Shown in pieces: positions 6,789 through 10,497 of a DNA stretch of 10,497 nt. Every line of letters begins with the position of its first letter. Position 1 is the first letter of the stretch. This DNA comes from Candidatus Mediterraneibacter colneyensis. Lineage in GTDB: Bacteria; Bacillota; Clostridia; Lachnospirales; Lachnospiraceae. A model generated the notes under the pieces. That model worked only from the letters and a program-made list of their open reading frames with translations. It did no database searches and was not told the DNA's origin. The position numbers and the translations under genes are program-made. The stretch covers positions 1 to 10,497 of the forward strand of contig DXEY01000176.1 in the NCBI GenBank assembly GCA_019114745.1, in the 5' to 3' direction.

Positions 6789-7512
6789 AATATTCCATCC
6801 CTTTCTCAGCACATTTCATCTCGTCTTTCAGTTCCCGGATCCGCTGCGCGCTCCGCCCGGATCCACTCTTTTCCAGTTCCTTTATGATCCCTGCCCGGAT
6901 TCTGATTTCCCGCTCCAGATAGTTCCGGAGCACCGGATTCCCGCCGCGCAGCAGCAGCTTTCCATATCGGAGCTCCGTCTCTGTCCACTCCGCCTTTTCA
7001 CCGCACGTCCGGCTGTTGTCCTGCCCGCCGCACACACCGGGAGGGGCAGTCTTAATGACCGGATAGTATTTTCCATCCTCTTCCACCATATCTTCGGCAA
7101 GAAAGGAAAAACCTTCCTGTAAAAGAAAGGCTCTCACTTTTTCTATCTCGGACTGCGGCTGCAGAATACACTCTTTCAAAGTCCTGACTACGCCGGCGCC
7201 CTCCTGAAGGATTCGGATCGTAAGACCTCCGCCCATTCCGGCGATTACCGCCGCATCCGCCTCCCCTTCCTTCAGCGCCAGAAACCCATCCGAGATCCTG
7301 GTCATAATCTTATCCTCATATCCGGCTTCCCTGATATTCGCCTCTGCTCTTAACAGGGGACCTCTGTTCACATCCATTGCGATGGCAGACGGTATACGCC
7401 CCTCTCCCACAAGGCTGATCGGGATATACGCATGGTCAGTCCCGATATCCGCAAGCCTGTATCCGCAGGACACCATTCCCGCCACCGCAGTTAATCTCCG
7501 TGAAAGTTCCAT
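6757..7512 (-). CDS. trmK: tRNA (adenine-22-N1)-methyltransferase
   Basis: Methylates N1 of adenine 22 in the D-loop region of bacterial tRNAs using S-adenosylmethionine; the Bacillus subtilis relative is YqfN. The 251-residue protein shows a Rossmann methyltransferase domain with ADIGTDHAY (21-29, methyl-donor loop), AMDVNRGPL (45-53), AGMGG (91-95), LQPQS (117-121) and DGKYYP (146-151). The remaining C-terminal part (about 190-240) is charged and helical, matching the coiled-coil tail seen in the family. The segment 155-175 is less conserved-looking and contains two cysteines (161 and 170). The ATG lies 4 bp after the rpoD stop, and no clear Shine-Dalgarno sequence precedes it, so translation probably depends on ribosomes ending rpoD. 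The following nif3 gene overlaps its end. Confidence 0.93.
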   Translation of the reverse strand: MELSRRLTAVAGMVSCGYRLADIGTDHAYIPISLVGEGRIPSAIAMDVNRGPLLRAEANIREAGYEDKIMTRISDGFLALKEGEADAAVIAGMGGGLTIRILQEGAGVVRTLKECILQPQSEIEKVRAFLLQEGFSFLAEDMVEEDGKYYPVIKTAPPGVCGGQDNSRTCGEKAEWTETELRYGKLLLRGGNPVLRNYLEREIRIRAGIIKELEKSGSGRSAQRIRELKDEMKCAEKGMEYYAVQRDHAGD

Positions 7513-7516
7513 AGGA

Positions 7517-8635
<1,119 letters not shown>

Positions 8636-8651
8636 GTGTCCATCCTTCCTT

Positions 8652-8666
8652 CGCCTGCGCAGGGCG
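8652..8666 (-). other. Small hairpin in the dnaG-rpoD gap
   Basis: The minus-strand sequence CGCCCTGCGCAGGCG, containing the palindrome CCTGCGCAGG (8654-8663), can form a short stem (CGCC with GGCG) just upstream of the rpoD ribosome binding site. No T-run follows on the minus strand, so it is not a terminator. It could mark an RNA processing or translation-control site, as the E. coli dnaG-rpoD junction is cleaved, or could be chance. Confidence 0.35.
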
Positions 8667-8691
8667 CGGGCTATCTTGTTTTATTTTATCC

Positions 8692-10473
8692 TTAATCAAT
8701 AGAAATATGCAGTGTCCTCAGGTCTTCGAGCTTCCGCTTTTCCTCCATCAGGCGCTGGAGCCCTCCCATGTCGGCAGGATCCAGATTCATCGTCCGCTCG
8801 TCGATACTGTGGCTCTTCACTCTCAGGATCGTATCCCTGAGTGCCTGTTCCTCTTCTTCTTTCGTCCTTAACTGACGGATCCTTGTATTAAACAGGGATG
8901 CTGCCTCGCGGTGTTCCTCTTCCTCTGTAAAATAATCCAGGATCTTTGCCGGGTTCATCTCTCCATGTTCATGCTGTTCATAAAGGAGCTGTGCCACCTT
9001 CCGGTAGATTTCTCCTGTAAAATCCTCCGGATGTATGTAGCCGCTGATCTTATCGTACAGAGTCCGGTTCTCGATCATCCATGTGAGCAGCGCCTTCTGG
9101 GATGTCAGGATCCCGTCTTCTTTCGGCTTGTCCCGGCTGCTCCCGTCCGCCCTGCGGGGGCGGGATAGCGGCCTTGCCATCCCGGCGCTGACAGCCGTCT
9201 TTGCCACAAGCTTTTCCAGGCTCTCCCGGCTGATCCTGTACGCTGACGCCACCGCTTCGATGTAGTTGCTGCGCTCCAGTTCATCCTCAAAGGCAAGCAG
9301 CCGCCTTGCGGTCTCCCGGAAAAAATCCGTCTTGCCTTCCGGAGATGCCATGTCGTATTCTTTCTCCAGCATCTCAAGACTGAACATAAACCCGTTCCGC
9401 GCTTCCCGGATCCGCTTTTCATACTCCTCTGCCCCGAGGTTTTTGATAAATTCATCCGGATCCTTGTAGGGATCCATGCGGACGACCTTTGCGGAGATCC
9501 CGGCATCCCGCAGGATCGGCACCGCCCTGAGGGCAGCCCTCGTACCTGCCTCGTCACTGTCATAGGTCAGGTAAACCTCCTGTACATACCGTTTGATCAG
9601 TGAGGCGTGCCCGGGAGTCAGCGCAGTTCCCAGCGAGGCAACTGCATTCGTAAAGCCCGCCTGGTGGAGCGAGATCACATCCATATACCCTTCACAGAGA
9701 AGGAAATACGGCTTTCTCGATGACCTTGCCCGGTTCAGCCCGTAGAGGTTCCGGCTCTTATCGAACACCTCCGTCTCAGGAGAGTTCAGATATTTCGGTT
9801 TACCGTCTCCCATCACTCTGCCGCCAAAGCCGATAACCCTGCTGTTCGCATCCATGATCGGGAAGATCACCCGGTTCCAGAACTTGTCATAAACGCCTTT
9901 CTTCTCATCGGTATTGATCAGGCCTGCCTGGCGGATCATATCCTCGCTGTACCCCTCTTTTCGCAGATACTGGTACAGATCGTCGCTGAATATGTTGGAA
10001 TATCCCAGACCGAACGCCTTGATCGTATCATCAGACAGCCCCCTGTCCTTCAAATATGTATATGCCTTTGCCCCGCGTCCTGACTTCAGCTGTACATAGT
10101 AGTATTTCGCAGCCTTTTTGTTGATCTCCAGGATAACGGACTTCCGGCTTGCCTTCTCCTTTGCCTCCCGGGAATACTCCGGCTCCGGCAGCTTTACGCC
10201 AGCCCGGTCTGCCAGAAGTTTCACCGCCTCCTGGAATGTGAGGTTCTCATATTCCATCAGGAATGTGTAGACATTTCCGCCGGCTCCGCATCCGAAGCAG
10301 TAATACATCTGTTTCTGCCTGCTCACAGAAAAAGAGGGGGATTTTTCATTATGAAAAGGGCAGAGCCCAAAGTAGGAACTGCCCTTCTTCTGCAGCCTGA
10401 CATACCCGGATATCACATCTACTATATCATTTCTCGCCCTTATCTCTTCAATCAGTTCATCTGGATAGTACAT
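8692..10473 (-). CDS. dnaG: DNA primase
   Basis: Makes the short RNA primers for lagging-strand synthesis and works with the replicative helicase at the fork. The 593-residue protein is complete. The N-terminal CHC2 zinc-binding domain has Cys38, His41, Cys59 and Cys62 (CPFH...CFGC). The catalytic core (about 110-420) contains FGGR (216-219) and GKPKYLNSPET (224-234), then the TOPRIM domain with CEGYMDV (260-266, Glu261), YDSDEAG (304-310, Asp305 and Asp307) and KDPDEF (337-342). A linker rich in Arg, Ser and Pro (430-452) leads to the C-terminal helicase-binding region (about 455-593), which is Glu/Arg-rich and probably helical. The ATG has GGAGG at 10480-10484, 6 nt away, which is strong. 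It heads the visible operon; any promoter lies beyond the window, since only 24 bp remain upstream. Confidence 0.98.
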   Translation of the reverse strand: MYYPDELIEEIRARNDIVDVISGYVRLQKKGSSYFGLCPFHNEKSPSFSVSRQKQMYYCFGCGAGGNVYTFLMEYENLTFQEAVKLLADRAGVKLPEPEYSREAKEKASRKSVILEINKKAAKYYYVQLKSGRGAKAYTYLKDRGLSDDTIKAFGLGYSNIFSDDLYQYLRKEGYSEDMIRQAGLINTDEKKGVYDKFWNRVIFPIMDANSRVIGFGGRVMGDGKPKYLNSPETEVFDKSRNLYGLNRARSSRKPYFLLCEGYMDVISLHQAGFTNAVASLGTALTPGHASLIKRYVQEVYLTYDSDEAGTRAALRAVPILRDAGISAKVVRMDPYKDPDEFIKNLGAEEYEKRIREARNGFMFSLEMLEKEYDMASPEGKTDFFRETARRLLAFEDELERSNYIEAVASAYRISRESLEKLVAKTAVSAGMARPLSRPRRADGSSRDKPKEDGILTSQKALLTWMIENRTLYDKISGYIHPEDFTGEIYRKVAQLLYEQHEHGEMNPAKILDYFTEEEEHREAASLFNTRIRQLRTKEEEEQALRDTILRVKSHSIDERTMNLDPADMGGLQRLMEEKRKLEDLRTLHISID

Positions 10474-10497
10474 GTCCTGCCTCCATAAAGATTACCC

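Noticed and set aside
8660..8700. Separate promoter for rpoD in the AT-rich end of dnaG
   Set aside because: Only weak matches to -35 and -10 hexamers (for example TTGATT without a good TATAAT) were seen.

Overview
This is an ordinary, densely packed chromosomal window from a Gram-positive anaerobe, most likely a member of the Clostridia in the Lachnospiraceae or a close relative. That placement is inference from three things: a dnaG-rpoD-trmK-nif3 order typical of Firmicutes, a short vegetative sigma factor of the SigA type, and a tail-anchored L,D-transpeptidase with a long acidic cytoplasmic head. Base composition looks near 50% GC by eye. I see eight complete protein genes and no tRNA, rRNA, CRISPR array, insertion sequence, prophage gene or integration site.

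Layout: positions 44-2950 (minus strand) carry an L,D-transpeptidase gene followed after 51 bp by tgt (queuosine tRNA modification). Positions 3148-4248 (plus strand) carry aroC, chorismate synthase, transcribed divergently from the transpeptidase. The 197-bp gap between them holds two strong sigma-A-type promoters that point away from each other and share almost the same -35 bases. aroC ends at a good Rho-independent terminator (4263-4296). Positions 4315-10473 (minus strand) hold a tightly spaced run transcribed toward aroC: dnaG (primase), rpoD/sigA (main sigma factor), trmK (tRNA m1A22 methyltransferase), a Nif3/YqfO-family metalloprotein, and a TGS-domain nucleoside (uridine-like) kinase. 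Gaps in this run are 56 bp, 4 bp, a 32-bp overlap and 20 bp, so it is probably one transcription unit, the Firmicute form of the macromolecular synthesis operon.

The genes serve core functions: replication priming, promoter recognition, tRNA modification (two enzymes, TrmK and Tgt), nucleotide salvage, aromatic amino acid synthesis and peptidoglycan cross-linking. I found no previously undescribed system. The points worth a second look are small: the superimposed divergent promoters, a foldable aroC leader, the charge-segregated head of the transpeptidase, a TTG start on the kinase, start-codon revisions for aroC and nif3, and the lack of a visible terminator for the kinase operon in the convergent gap.
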